A DNA stretch of 64,000 bases, taken from NCBI RefSeq assembly GCF_963675975.1, contig NZ_OY780939.1, forward strand, positions 1,240,001 to 1,304,000. The letters are read 5' to 3'. Shown piece by piece: positions 27,093 to 34,792 of the stretch. The position numbers and the translations under genes are program-made. The stretch's first letter is position 1; the number at the start of each line of letters is the position of its first letter. The notes beneath the pieces were generated by a model. That model was not told the DNA's origin. It worked only from the letters and a program-made list of their open reading frames with translations, and ran no database searches. The DNA is from Halarcobacter sp. GTDB lineage: Bacteria; Campylobacterota; Campylobacteria; Campylobacterales; Arcobacteraceae.

Positions 27093-28372
27093 TAATCCTC
27101 TTCTTCTGATATTTCATAAGTGATACTACATGAAAGTCCATTTTCATTTTTAATCTCTAACTCACCCTCAAGTTGAAACTCAACTATTGATTCTATTAGT
27201 TGCCAACCCAAAGAATTATTATTTTTTAGTTTCTCTACATCACAACCAACGCCATTATCTTTTACACCAAATGTTATTTGTTTGTCATTTTGAAAAATAA
27301 AAATATCAATTTTGCCATCATTTTTATCTTTAAAAGCATGTTTAATGCTGTTTAAAAGTAGTTCATGGATTACCAATGCTGTAAGAACCGAGTTATTTAG
27401 ACATAAATTAATATTCTCTTGTACATCTATATTAATCTCAAAGCTATCTTCGAGATTATAAATATCTTTCATAGCAAGAGTTAATTTTTGCAAATATTGT
27501 TCCATATTTATAAATCTTAAATCATCCCCTTGATAGATTATCTCATGAACTAGTGCAATTGCATAAATTCTACTTCTTGTTTTATCAAGTTGAGTATTAA
27601 TTACATCATTTTTTTCTCTTCGTTTTTGCATAGAAAGCAAAGAGGATAAAACTTGCAGATTGTTTTTAACTCTATGATGAATCTCTTTAATTAAAATCTC
27701 TTTTTCTTCCAATGAGCTTTTGATTATTTGTTCTTTTCTTTTTTGTTCAGTAATATCCCTTGCAAAAGCACAAATAAACTCTTCTTTTCCATTTGCAGAA
27801 AAATAGTTTGCAGCTATTAGACAAGGAAAAGATTTCCCATCTTTTGTAGTTAGTTCTGATTCAAAATAGTTAAATTGCTTTTTCTTCTGTATAATGATTT
27901 TTTCAACTTCATGGAACTTTTTATCAATTTTTATAATATGTTCATTTAGCAACTCTTCTTTTGTATATCCCAAAACTTTACATAATCTATTATTTACGTA
28001 TACAATTTTCCCATCAAATTTAAACCAATATATTGCATCAGCTGTATTATCAAGTACAAAATTAATAAGTTTAAGATTTTCACTCTCTTTTTTTTGAAAG
28101 AGTATTAGTTTCTCTTTTGCCTCTTTTTCTATTTTTGCAATACTTCTTAAAAAGAAATATAAAAAAACACTTGTAACTATAAAAAATGTTATTCCTATAA
28201 ATAAAGGTAATTTTGTATCTTGATTATTATCTGTTTGTTGAATAATAAACATTGAAACTTTATTTACAAGAACAATTCCAAAGATTCCAATAATTAAAAA
28301 TGAAAAAGAGTATAGTTTTGCTTTCTTTTCGTTAGGTATTTTAGCAATTACTTTTAAAATGTCATTAAACAT
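27092..28372 (-). CDS. PAS sensor histidine kinase (HisKA_2 type)
   Basis: This 426-residue kinase has two membrane helices (about 20-42 and 55-75) with a very short periplasmic loop, a PAS domain (about 100-210, TADAIYWFKFDGKIVYVNNR), a HisKA_2 domain with His in IKEIHHRVKNNLQVLSSL, and a HATPase domain (DNGVGCD, SLGWQLIES). With little outside the membrane, sensing is probably through PAS. It is co-transcribed with the regulator after it and is a paralogous system to the 7TM kinase pair that it faces. Confidence 0.92.
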   Translation of the reverse strand: MFNDILKVIAKIPNEKKAKLYSFSFLIIGIFGIVLVNKVSMFIIQQTDNNQDTKLPLFIGITFFIVTSVFLYFFLRSIAKIEKEAKEKLILFQKKESENLKLINFVLDNTADAIYWFKFDGKIVYVNNRLCKVLGYTKEELLNEHIIKIDKKFHEVEKIIIQKKKQFNYFESELTTKDGKSFPCLIAANYFSANGKEEFICAFARDITEQKRKEQIIKSSLEEKEILIKEIHHRVKNNLQVLSSLLSMQKRREKNDVINTQLDKTRSRIYAIALVHEIIYQGDDLRFINMEQYLQKLTLAMKDIYNLEDSFEINIDVQENINLCLNNSVLTALVIHELLLNSIKHAFKDKNDGKIDIFIFQNDKQITFGVKDNGVGCDVEKLKNNNSLGWQLIESIVEFQLEGELEIKNENGLSCSITYEISEEED

Positions 28373-28506
28373 TGTTTCCTCAATATTGTTATTCCAGAAA
28401 ATTATTATATTCTTTTTTCAATTAGATACTAAAAAAAACAAATGAGATTTTTTTGAGATTTTTTTTATTTACAATTCTTTTCAAGATAAGTATGAAAGGA
28501 GATAAA

Positions 28507-29115
28507 ATGGATAGACTTTCTAGACGCTCTTTTTTAAAAAGTACAAGTTTAGGAGCAACTATTTTGGCATCAAGTGCCTATAGTAATCCTTTATCTAGTC
28601 TAATTTTGTCAGATAAAAAACAAAAAAATATTGACTTAGACTATGTAATTTTTGATAAAGGAATAGAAAAAAGTGAAGAGTTCGCACAAAAAATGAAAGC
28701 TTTGGGAACTAAAACTTATGAAATAAATAAAGATATATCTCAAATGTGGAGTGAAGTAATCAGTCCAACATGGGGTAAAAATAAAAATACAGCTATAGCG
28801 GGATTAACAACTTATGAAACAATGTTTGTATTAGAAAGACTTGCCTTTGACAAAGGTATGCTTATGTATTTCAATGCCGAACATAATATAGCCAATAACA
28901 ATATCAATCATGAATTACAAGCTTCAAAAGTTGAAATCGACAAGATTAAAAAAAATCTAGATAAATATGATTGGACAGATGCATTAGCTTTAAAAATCAA
29001 TAATTATGAGTATGAAAGAATTGATTCTAAAACTAAAATATCTACAAATAACAATAAAAATGAAAAAAATCAAATATTATATTCTTGGATAATTGCACCA
29101 AGAAAAGTTAGCTAA
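28507..29115 (+). CDS. Tat-signal periplasmic protein, possible partner of the cresol-dehydrogenase-like flavoprotein
   Basis: This 202-residue protein opens with a textbook twin-arginine signal, SRRSFLK at residues 5-11, followed by a hydrophobic stretch to about residue 30. The mature part has no cofactor motif that I recognise; SPTWGKNKNTAIAGLTTYETMFVLERLAFDKG is its most hydrophobic segment (given in part). ATG 28507 has AAGGAG 6 bases upstream. The flavoprotein gene follows after 11 bases, so they are co-transcribed. The Pseudomonas p-cresol operon, as I recall it, also has an extra gene (pchX) of unknown function; whether they are homologous I cannot tell. A role in Tat export or assembly of the flavoprotein is my inference. 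Confidence 0.75.
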   Translation: MDRLSRRSFLKSTSLGATILASSAYSNPLSSLILSDKKQKNIDLDYVIFDKGIEKSEEFAQKMKALGTKTYEINKDISQMWSEVISPTWGKNKNTAIAGLTTYETMFVLERLAFDKGMLMYFNAEHNIANNNINHELQASKVEIDKIKKNLDKYDWTDALALKINNYEYERIDSKTKISTNNNKNEKNQILYSWIIAPRKVS

Positions 29116-29126
29116 AGGAGATTTAT

Positions 29127-30773
29127 ATGTCTAAAAATGAAGAGATAATATTACCAAATGGCGTTAGCCAAGGAGATTTTTTACAAGCAGTAAAAGAGCT
29201 TGAAAAAGTTACAGGTAAACAATGGGTTTTTAAAACTAAAGATGATTTACACTTATATAGAGATGCATATTCTCCATATTGGGATGAACCAGAAGAACCA
29301 ATCCCATCTTTAGCTATTGCACCTAAAGAAGTAGATGAGGTACAAGAGATTGTAAAAATTGCAAACAAATATGGATTACCACTTTTCCCAATTTCTACAG
29401 GTAAAAATTTAGGTTATGGATCTTCTGCACCAAACAACAGAGGTGATGTGGTAGTTGATTTAAAAAGAATGAATAAAATTATTGAAGTAAATGATAAAAG
29501 AAACTACTGTATTTTAGAACCAGGTGTATCATATTTTGATCTTTATGAATATTGTGAAAAAAACAATCTAAATGTGATGATGGATATGCCAGATCCAGGT
29601 TGGGGAAGTCCTGTTGGGAACTCACTTGATCATGGATGGGGATATATGCATGGACAATATAGAGATCACTTTGGGGCACACTGTGGTATGGAAGTTGTTT
29701 TAGCAAATGGTGAACTAATGAGAACTGGTATGGGAGCACTTCCTGGAGCAAAAACTTTTGCAGAGAATAAATATGGTTATGGACCATATGTTGATGGACT
29801 TTTCTCTCAATCAAATTTTGGGATTGTAACAAAAATGGGATTTTGGATGATGCCAAAACCTGAGCATTACTCTTTAGCTGTATTAACAGTACCTAAAAGA
29901 GATGATTTAATTCCTCTTGTTGAGATTATGAATTATTTAGAAGATTCATCAATTATTGGTTGGCCTTTATATAGAAGTCCATTAAATCCTGAATATGGAA
30001 AACCAATGAATCCTGAATTAAAATTATATTTAACATCTAAAAATGGGAAACCAGATATTGATAAAATTCAAGATTATGCACTTAGAAACAAAATTCCATA
30101 TTGGAAAATAGATATTCCTTTATATGGAAATAAAGAAGCAGTTGAAGCAAATATTAGATACATAAGAGATAGATTTTCAAGTGCAATAGAGGGTGCAAAA
30201 GTAGAAGTTGAAGAGGATTATGCTTTACCTTTATCTGATGAGCAGAAAAAAGCAGTTAAACATAAAGTTACACTAGGTATCCCAAATCTTGAAATTTTTT
30301 GGTTAAGTACTAGAGGTGAAAACTTTGGACCAAAAGATGGACATGTATGGTTCTCTCCTATTATTCCAAGGGATGGAGCTGAGTTATTAAAATGTCAAGA
30401 AATATATATTGATACTTTCCATGAATTAGGAATGGAATCTATGATTACACCATTTTCTCACCCAAGAACTTGGATGTATAGAGCCTTTTGTTTTATGATT
30501 GGATTTGCAAATTCAAGGGATGATAAAGAGAAAAATGCACAAATGAGAAAAGTATATAATACTATGGTTAAAGTTGCAGCAAAACATGGTTGGGGTGATT
30601 ATAGAGCTGCACCACCTTTCCAAGATGCAGTATCTAATGTGTATAGTTTTAATAATCATATATTAAAAAGATTTGCAGAAGAGTTAAAAGATACTATTGA
30701 TCCAAATGGAATACTAGCTCCAGGTAGAGGGGGAATTTGGCCTAAAAGATTAAGAGGAGATAAAAATGCTTAA
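29127..30773 (+). CDS. Flavoprotein of p-cresol methylhydroxylase / vanillyl-alcohol oxidase type
   Basis: This 548-residue FAD enzyme belongs to the VAO/PCMH family. The FAD-binding domain shows PISTGKNLGYGSSAPNNRGD and DLKRMNKIIEVND; the C-terminus has the family ending DPNGILAPGRGGIWP. Tyr492-Arg493 in GWGDYRA match the Tyr-Arg pair that binds the phenolate of the substrate in VAO and PCMH, so a para-substituted phenol is the likely substrate, with oxidation at the benzylic carbon. I could not place the residue that links FAD covalently. It has no signal peptide, although the cytochrome partner is exported. It lies between a Tat-signal gene and the cytochrome gene, overlapping the latter by 8 bases. 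Confidence 0.9.
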   Translation: MSKNEEIILPNGVSQGDFLQAVKELEKVTGKQWVFKTKDDLHLYRDAYSPYWDEPEEPIPSLAIAPKEVDEVQEIVKIANKYGLPLFPISTGKNLGYGSSAPNNRGDVVVDLKRMNKIIEVNDKRNYCILEPGVSYFDLYEYCEKNNLNVMMDMPDPGWGSPVGNSLDHGWGYMHGQYRDHFGAHCGMEVVLANGELMRTGMGALPGAKTFAENKYGYGPYVDGLFSQSNFGIVTKMGFWMMPKPEHYSLAVLTVPKRDDLIPLVEIMNYLEDSSIIGWPLYRSPLNPEYGKPMNPELKLYLTSKNGKPDIDKIQDYALRNKIPYWKIDIPLYGNKEAVEANIRYIRDRFSSAIEGAKVEVEEDYALPLSDEQKKAVKHKVTLGIPNLEIFWLSTRGENFGPKDGHVWFSPIIPRDGAELLKCQEIYIDTFHELGMESMITPFSHPRTWMYRAFCFMIGFANSRDDKEKNAQMRKVYNTMVKVAAKHGWGDYRAAPPFQDAVSNVYSFNNHILKRFAEELKDTIDPNGILAPGRGGIWPKRLRGDKNA

Positions 30774-31104
30774 AAATATGAAAATTTTATTAATACTAGC
30801 AACCATCTTAGCTAGTTCACTATATGCAAATGATTCTTCAAAATTTAAAGAAGGAAAACAAGTATTTGATAAATGGTGCGTGCATTGTCATGGTATAGGA
30901 ATGCCTGCAACTGATGCATTAGGGATTGTATATAAAGATACAGGTATCTCTCCTGTTCTTGAACAAAGAAAAGATTTGGATGCTGGATTTGTTGATTATG
31001 TGGTTAGAAATGGAAGATTTAGTATGCCCTTTTTTAGAAAAACAGAAATCAATGACAAACAATTAGAAAGCTTATCTTTTTACCTTTCTACTAAAAATAA
31101 ATAA
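30766..31104 (+). CDS. Periplasmic c-type cytochrome, PchC-like electron acceptor
   Basis: This 112-residue protein has a Sec signal peptide (about 1-21, ending SLYAND) and one haem c site, CVHCH at about 38-42. Met in RFSMPFF is the probable sixth ligand. The size is that of the small cytochrome subunit of p-cresol methylhydroxylase, which takes electrons from the flavoprotein. AGGAG precedes the ATG, and the start overlaps the flavoprotein stop by 8 bases, giving translational coupling. Electrons would pass on to the respiratory chain. Confidence 0.92.
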   Translation: MLKNMKILLILATILASSLYANDSSKFKEGKQVFDKWCVHCHGIGMPATDALGIVYKDTGISPVLEQRKDLDAGFVDYVVRNGRFSMPFFRKTEINDKQLESLSFYLSTKNK

Positions 31105-31109
31105 TAATA

Positions 31110-31139
31110 GTAACTTCTCAAAAGATATTTAGAAGTTAC
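31110..31139 (+). terminator. Possible terminator after the cytochrome gene
   Basis: GTAACTTCT (31110-31118) pairs with AGAAGTTAC (31131-31139) around a 12-base loop. Only a CT-rich tract follows, so it is a weak candidate. Confidence 0.4.
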
Positions 31140-31172
31140 CTCTCTTCCTTTGACAAACTTTTTATCCTATTT

Positions 31173-31181
31173 TGTTATAAT
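31173..31181 (+). promoter_or_regulatory. Extended -10 promoter of the CoA-binding protein gene
   Basis: TGTTATAAT is an extended -10 box 29 bases before the ATG. A TTGACA lies at 31150-31155, but 20 bases away, which is longer than the usual spacing. Confidence 0.55.
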
Positions 31182-31209
31182 CATTGTTAAAACTACTAAG
31201 GAGAAATAA

Positions 31210-31641
31210 ATGGAGTGTGAATTTCCATCTATAAACAGTAATAAAGATGAATTAAAAGAGATATTTGATAACACAAAAACTATAGCTATTATTGGACTTT
31301 CTCCAAATGAGAGTAAAGCTAGCAATATGGTTGGAAAGTATCTTAAAAATGCTGGGTTTAAAATAGTTCCTGTTTATCCTAAAGAGGATGAGATTTTAGG
31401 TGAAAAAGTTTATAGAAGTTTAAAAGAGATTCCTTTTAAAGTTGATATGGTTGATATTTTTAGAAAACCTGATGTTATTGGTTTAGTTGTTGATGCTGCT
31501 ATTGAAAGAGGTGATGTTGATACAGTTTGGACACAATTAGGTTTAGTAAACAATGAAGCAGCAAAAAAAGCAAAAGAGGCTGGTATGAAAGTTGTACAAA
31601 ACAAATGTACAAAGATTGAACACAGAGAGATTTATTCTTAG
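31210..31641 (+). CDS. CoA-binding domain protein (YccU-like)
   Basis: This 143-residue protein is a stand-alone CoA_binding_2 Rossmann domain: KTIAIIGLSPNESKASNMV near residues 22-40, VPVYPKEDEILGEKVYRSL, and a conserved KVVQNKCTKIEH near the end. E. coli YccU is of the same size and its precise role is unknown; the fold resembles the CoA-binding domain of succinyl-CoA synthetase. AAGGAG precedes the ATG. It overlaps the convergent kinase gene by 4 bases. Confidence 0.88.
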   Translation: MECEFPSINSNKDELKEIFDNTKTIAIIGLSPNESKASNMVGKYLKNAGFKIVPVYPKEDEILGEKVYRSLKEIPFKVDMVDIFRKPDVIGLVVDAAIERGDVDTVWTQLGLVNNEAAKKAKEAGMKVVQNKCTKIEHREIYS

Positions 31642-32930
31642 TCTTTTTTAGTATGAGGTTTGTTTGGCAATACTATTGTTGCCACACAACCTGTTTTCCC
31701 ATCAGTTCTATTTTTTAGTGAGATTGTAGCACCTAAAGCATCAGCGGCATTTTTAGCTAAAAATAATCCTAATCCTGCACCACTTTCTTTCCCCATTCTT
31801 TTAAATGGAGCAAAAAGGTCAATTGATTCATCAATACCTTCCCCATCATCTGTTATGCTAATAGTTGTTTCTTTTTTTGTTTTATTTAATCTAATAGCAA
31901 TAGATTTGTCATCTGGCGTGAATTTTATAGCATTTTGAACAAAGTTTTGAATTATTTGATTTATAAGTGTTGGTTGTAAATAAACTTCATGGTGATTTAC
32001 ATTTGAAAAGAATGTCAAAATTATTTGTTTTTTTGCACTTAACATTCTATAATCATTTGTTTTTCTTTGAAGGTATTGAACTAAATCAATCTCTTCAGGT
32101 TTTTCAAATTGTGCACCTTCAGCTCTACCTATATCAAGTATTGAACTAATCATTTTATTCATATCATTTATTTGTTCAACTGTAAGTTTCATAGTTTCTT
32201 GATATTTTTCTGCTTCTCTTGGCTTCATCAGAGTTACTTCATTTTTTAACTTCATAACAGCGAGAGGAGTTTTTAGCTCATGGGCAACACCTATAAAAAG
32301 CTCTTTTTTGAATCTAATATTTGATTCAATTCTAGAAGTAAGTGAATTAATAGAATTTGCTAAAGGATGAAACTCAATTGGAAGATTATCTTTTTTTATT
32401 TGTGTTAGATAATTTTCATCCATATTTGATAATTTATTTGTTATTTGAATAATTGGTTTCAGTAAAGTTTTTGATACAGTAAAAGCATAAAATACAACCA
32501 TCAATAATCCACCTAAAGATATTAAAAGTAGATTATTAAATATTTTATTCAACATATCAAGTGATGAATTTATATTTTTTATAATCTTAATATATTCCCC
32601 TTTTTTAGGGTCAAATAGATATAAAATTTGCATATAGTGATTATCGTTTACTTTAAATGTTGTATATGCAGTTTGTGGTACATGTTCAAGTTTTACAATA
32701 TCAACATTGATTCCACTGTGAGTAATAATATTAAAATTTTTTGTATCTACATTTGTTGATTTACTGATTTTATAAATTAATTGTGCATCTTTGTATAAAG
32801 AGTCTTGAATTTCGTCAAAAATAGTTGATTTTGTGTAGCCATAAAATATAGCTGAAAGTATTAGGATCAGAAGTGAAGTAGCAAGTACAAGCTTTTGATG
32901 AAACTGTTTGTATATGCTCTTCACACGCAT
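31638..32930 (-). CDS. Sensor histidine kinase, partner of the HsrA-like regulator
   Basis: This 430-residue inner-membrane kinase has helices at about 12-32 and 135-160 flanking a periplasmic domain of about 100 residues, a HAMP-like linker, a HisKA domain with the phospho-acceptor His in GVAHELKTPLAVM, and a HATPase domain (NAIKFTPDD, DDGEGID, GAGLGLFLAKNAA). It starts 13 bases after the regulator gene, so it is very probably its cognate kinase. The layout resembles the ArsS class of this phylum. What it senses is unknown. It overlaps the convergent CoA-binding gene by 4 bases. Confidence 0.92.
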   Translation of the reverse strand: MRVKSIYKQFHQKLVLATSLLILILSAIFYGYTKSTIFDEIQDSLYKDAQLIYKISKSTNVDTKNFNIITHSGINVDIVKLEHVPQTAYTTFKVNDNHYMQILYLFDPKKGEYIKIIKNINSSLDMLNKIFNNLLLISLGGLLMVVFYAFTVSKTLLKPIIQITNKLSNMDENYLTQIKKDNLPIEFHPLANSINSLTSRIESNIRFKKELFIGVAHELKTPLAVMKLKNEVTLMKPREAEKYQETMKLTVEQINDMNKMISSILDIGRAEGAQFEKPEEIDLVQYLQRKTNDYRMLSAKKQIILTFFSNVNHHEVYLQPTLINQIIQNFVQNAIKFTPDDKSIAIRLNKTKKETTISITDDGEGIDESIDLFAPFKRMGKESGAGLGLFLAKNAADALGATISLKNRTDGKTGCVATIVLPNKPHTKKD

Positions 32931-32943
32931 TATTAATCTTTAA

Positions 32944-33624
32944 TTATGCTTCTTCGTTTGAATCAGGATAGCAGAATCTGTATCCTCTTCTTCTAATAGT
33001 CTCAATAGTTGAGATATTTAATGGTTTATCCATTTTTTGTCTAATTTGATTTATTGCAACTTCAATTACGTTTGGAGTTACTAATTCTGGTTCTTCCCAG
33101 ATAGCATCTAATAATTGTTCTTTTGAAACAATTTGATCTCTGTGTCTAGCAAGGTGAGTTAATACTTCAAAAGGTTTACCTTTTAATTCAATCTCTTCAC
33201 CATTGAATTCAATTTTTTCTTCATCAGGGTTAATTGATAATTGTTCAATCTCAATTACATTTGTTCCACCGAATCTTAATCTTGCTTCAATTCTAGCTAA
33301 TAGAATGTCAAAATCAAATGGTTTTTTAATATAATCATCTGCACCAGCTTTTAAAGCTTCGATTTCAGAATCTTTATCATCTCTAGCTGATAGAATAACT
33401 ACAGCAGTTCTTGAACTTCTATTTTTTACTATTTTACAAAGTTCAATCCCATCACCATCTGGTAACATCCAATCTGTTAATACTAAATCATAATTTCTAA
33501 TATCGATGAAATATTCTGCATCTTTATAGTTTTCAGCTGCATCAACTTGATAACCAAAATCTGTAAGACCTTCTTGTAAAGTTCTATTTAGTGTAATTTC
33601 ATCTTCAATAATTAATATTCTCAT
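32944..33624 (-). CDS. OmpR-family response regulator, HsrA/CosR-like, with intact phosphorylation site
   Basis: This 226-residue regulator has a receiver domain with acidic Glu7-Asp8, phospho-acceptor Asp51 (VLTDWMLPDG), Ser79 and Lys101, and an OmpR-type winged helix. From about residue 112 on, the sequence (RIEARLRFGG, then KGKPFEVLTHLARHRDQIVS, WEEPELVTPNVIEVAINQIR, RRRGYRFCYP) is, as I recall, almost the same as HP1043/HsrA of Helicobacter and CosR of Campylobacter. Those are orphan regulators with degenerate receivers that work without phosphorylation. Here the receiver is canonical and a kinase gene follows after 13 bases. AGGGA precedes the ATG. Confidence 0.93.
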   Translation of the reverse strand: MRILIIEDEITLNRTLQEGLTDFGYQVDAAENYKDAEYFIDIRNYDLVLTDWMLPDGDGIELCKIVKNRSSRTAVVILSARDDKDSEIEALKAGADDYIKKPFDFDILLARIEARLRFGGTNVIEIEQLSINPDEEKIEFNGEEIELKGKPFEVLTHLARHRDQIVSKEQLLDAIWEEPELVTPNVIEVAINQIRQKMDKPLNISTIETIRRRGYRFCYPDSNEEA

Positions 33625-33954
33625 ATAGATTTCCCTTATTTTACGTTAGCTTAATTTTAAGTTAAGTTTAATTTTTGACGGAATTATATCATAAATATAG
33701 TAAAATTTAAAGGTCTTTTAAGCTAAATTTTAAAATTTATTAATTTTTTGTACAATTTAGTAAAAGAAAATTTTTAAAATTATGAAATTTTAGCTAAGTT
33801 TCAGAATAAAATTAATTTTAAAATTAAATCTTTATTTTAACTATGTTAAAGAAATCTTAATATGAACAATAAAAAAATAAAAAATAATTACTAGTTAACT
33901 TTCTATTAGTAAAAAAAAGATAGAATAAAAATTACTAAAAATTTAAGGAATATA
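33625..33954. other. 330-base divergent regulatory region between hsrA-like gene and peb4
   Basis: This very AT-rich gap has no gene. On the minus strand it holds an extended -10 box for the hsrA-like gene (33691-33683). Four TTAA tetramers start at 33651, 33657, 33662 and 33668, so alternate ones are 11 bases apart, the usual half-site spacing of OmpR-type regulators. Further TTAA/AAGCTAA-like sequences occur around 33718-33735 and 33790-33835. A TAGAAT at about 33922 may be the -10 box for the plus-strand gene. Confidence 0.5.
33683..33691 (-). promoter_or_regulatory. Extended -10 promoter of the hsrA-like operon
   Basis: ATTATATCA on the plus strand reads TGATATAAT on the minus strand, a perfect extended -10 box about 59 bases before the regulator's ATG. 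The TTAA cluster at 33651-33671 lies just downstream of the expected start of transcription, where bound regulator could repress. Confidence 0.55.
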
Positions 33955-34776
33955 ATGATTATGATTAAAAGTAAAAAAATTGTTACAAGTTTAATAGCAA
34001 CATTAGCACTTTCAACTCTATCTTTGAATGCTGCTGATTATGGTTCTGTAAATGGTGAAAAAATCACAAGTGATGATATTAACTCAGTTATTAGAAACGC
34101 AAAAGTTGATTTTGATAAATTACCAAAAAAGACGAAAAACAAAGTTTTAGAACAAATTGTTGAGAAAAAACTTTTAACAGATAAAGCTTTAAAAAGTGGT
34201 GTTAAATCTGATGCTAAATATAAAGAAGCTTTAGCAAAAGTTGAAAAAGAGTTAGCATTAGAAGTTTGGATGCAAAATGAATCAAAAAAAATAAAAATCA
34301 CTGATAATGATGCTAAAGATTTTTATAATAAAAACAAAGACAAGTTTAAAGTTCCTGCTACTTTAGAAGCAAGACACATTTTAACTAAAACTGAAAAAGA
34401 AGCAAAAGATATTATTAAAACTTTAGACAAAGCATCAAATAAAAAAGATGAATTTGTTAAACTTGCAAAAGAAAAATCAGTTGGTCCTAGTGGTCCAAAA
34501 GGTGGTTATCTTGGTAAATTCCCTGAGAATCAAATGGTACCAGAGTTTTCAAAAGCTGCAAAAGCTTTAAAAGCAAATACATATACAAAAGCACCAGTTA
34601 AAACTCAATATGGGTATCATGTAATTTATCTTGAAGGTAAAGAAGCACCTAAAACTTTAAGTTTTGATGATGTAAAAGCAAAAATCAAACAAATGGTATT
34701 TCAAGAAAAATTTCAAAACATAATAAAAGCTCAAGTTGATGAGTTAAAAAGCAAAGCAAAAATCGTAATTAAATAA
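33955..34776 (+). CDS. peb4: Periplasmic parvulin-type peptidyl-prolyl isomerase, PEB4 (CBF2)-like
   Basis: This 273-residue protein has a signal peptide (to about residue 26, LSLNAADYG), a SurA-like N-terminal chaperone region, and a parvulin domain (about 130-235; ARHILTKTEKEAKDI, GPKGGYLGKF, KTQYGYHVIYLEG). PEB4 of Campylobacter helps outer-membrane protein assembly and adhesion. The gene is followed after 16 bases by fba, as in Campylobacter jejuni, which supports the assignment. AAGGA precedes ATG 33955. Confidence 0.92.
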   Translation: MIMIKSKKIVTSLIATLALSTLSLNAADYGSVNGEKITSDDINSVIRNAKVDFDKLPKKTKNKVLEQIVEKKLLTDKALKSGVKSDAKYKEALAKVEKELALEVWMQNESKKIKITDNDAKDFYNKNKDKFKVPATLEARHILTKTEKEAKDIIKTLDKASNKKDEFVKLAKEKSVGPSGPKGGYLGKFPENQMVPEFSKAAKALKANTYTKAPVKTQYGYHVIYLEGKEAPKTLSFDDVKAKIKQMVFQEKFQNIIKAQVDELKSKAKIVIK

Positions 34777-34792
34777 TATTAGGAGTATTTAT

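Noticed and set aside
29479-29856. Open frame of 125 codons on the minus strand inside the flavoprotein gene
   Set aside because: It is the shadow of a strongly conserved gene; its translation is low-complexity (His/Leu/Gln-rich) and it has no ribosome binding site.
31150-31155. TTGACA as a -35 box for the CoA-binding gene
   Set aside because: The 20-base spacing to TATAAT is too long; the extended -10 alone suffices.
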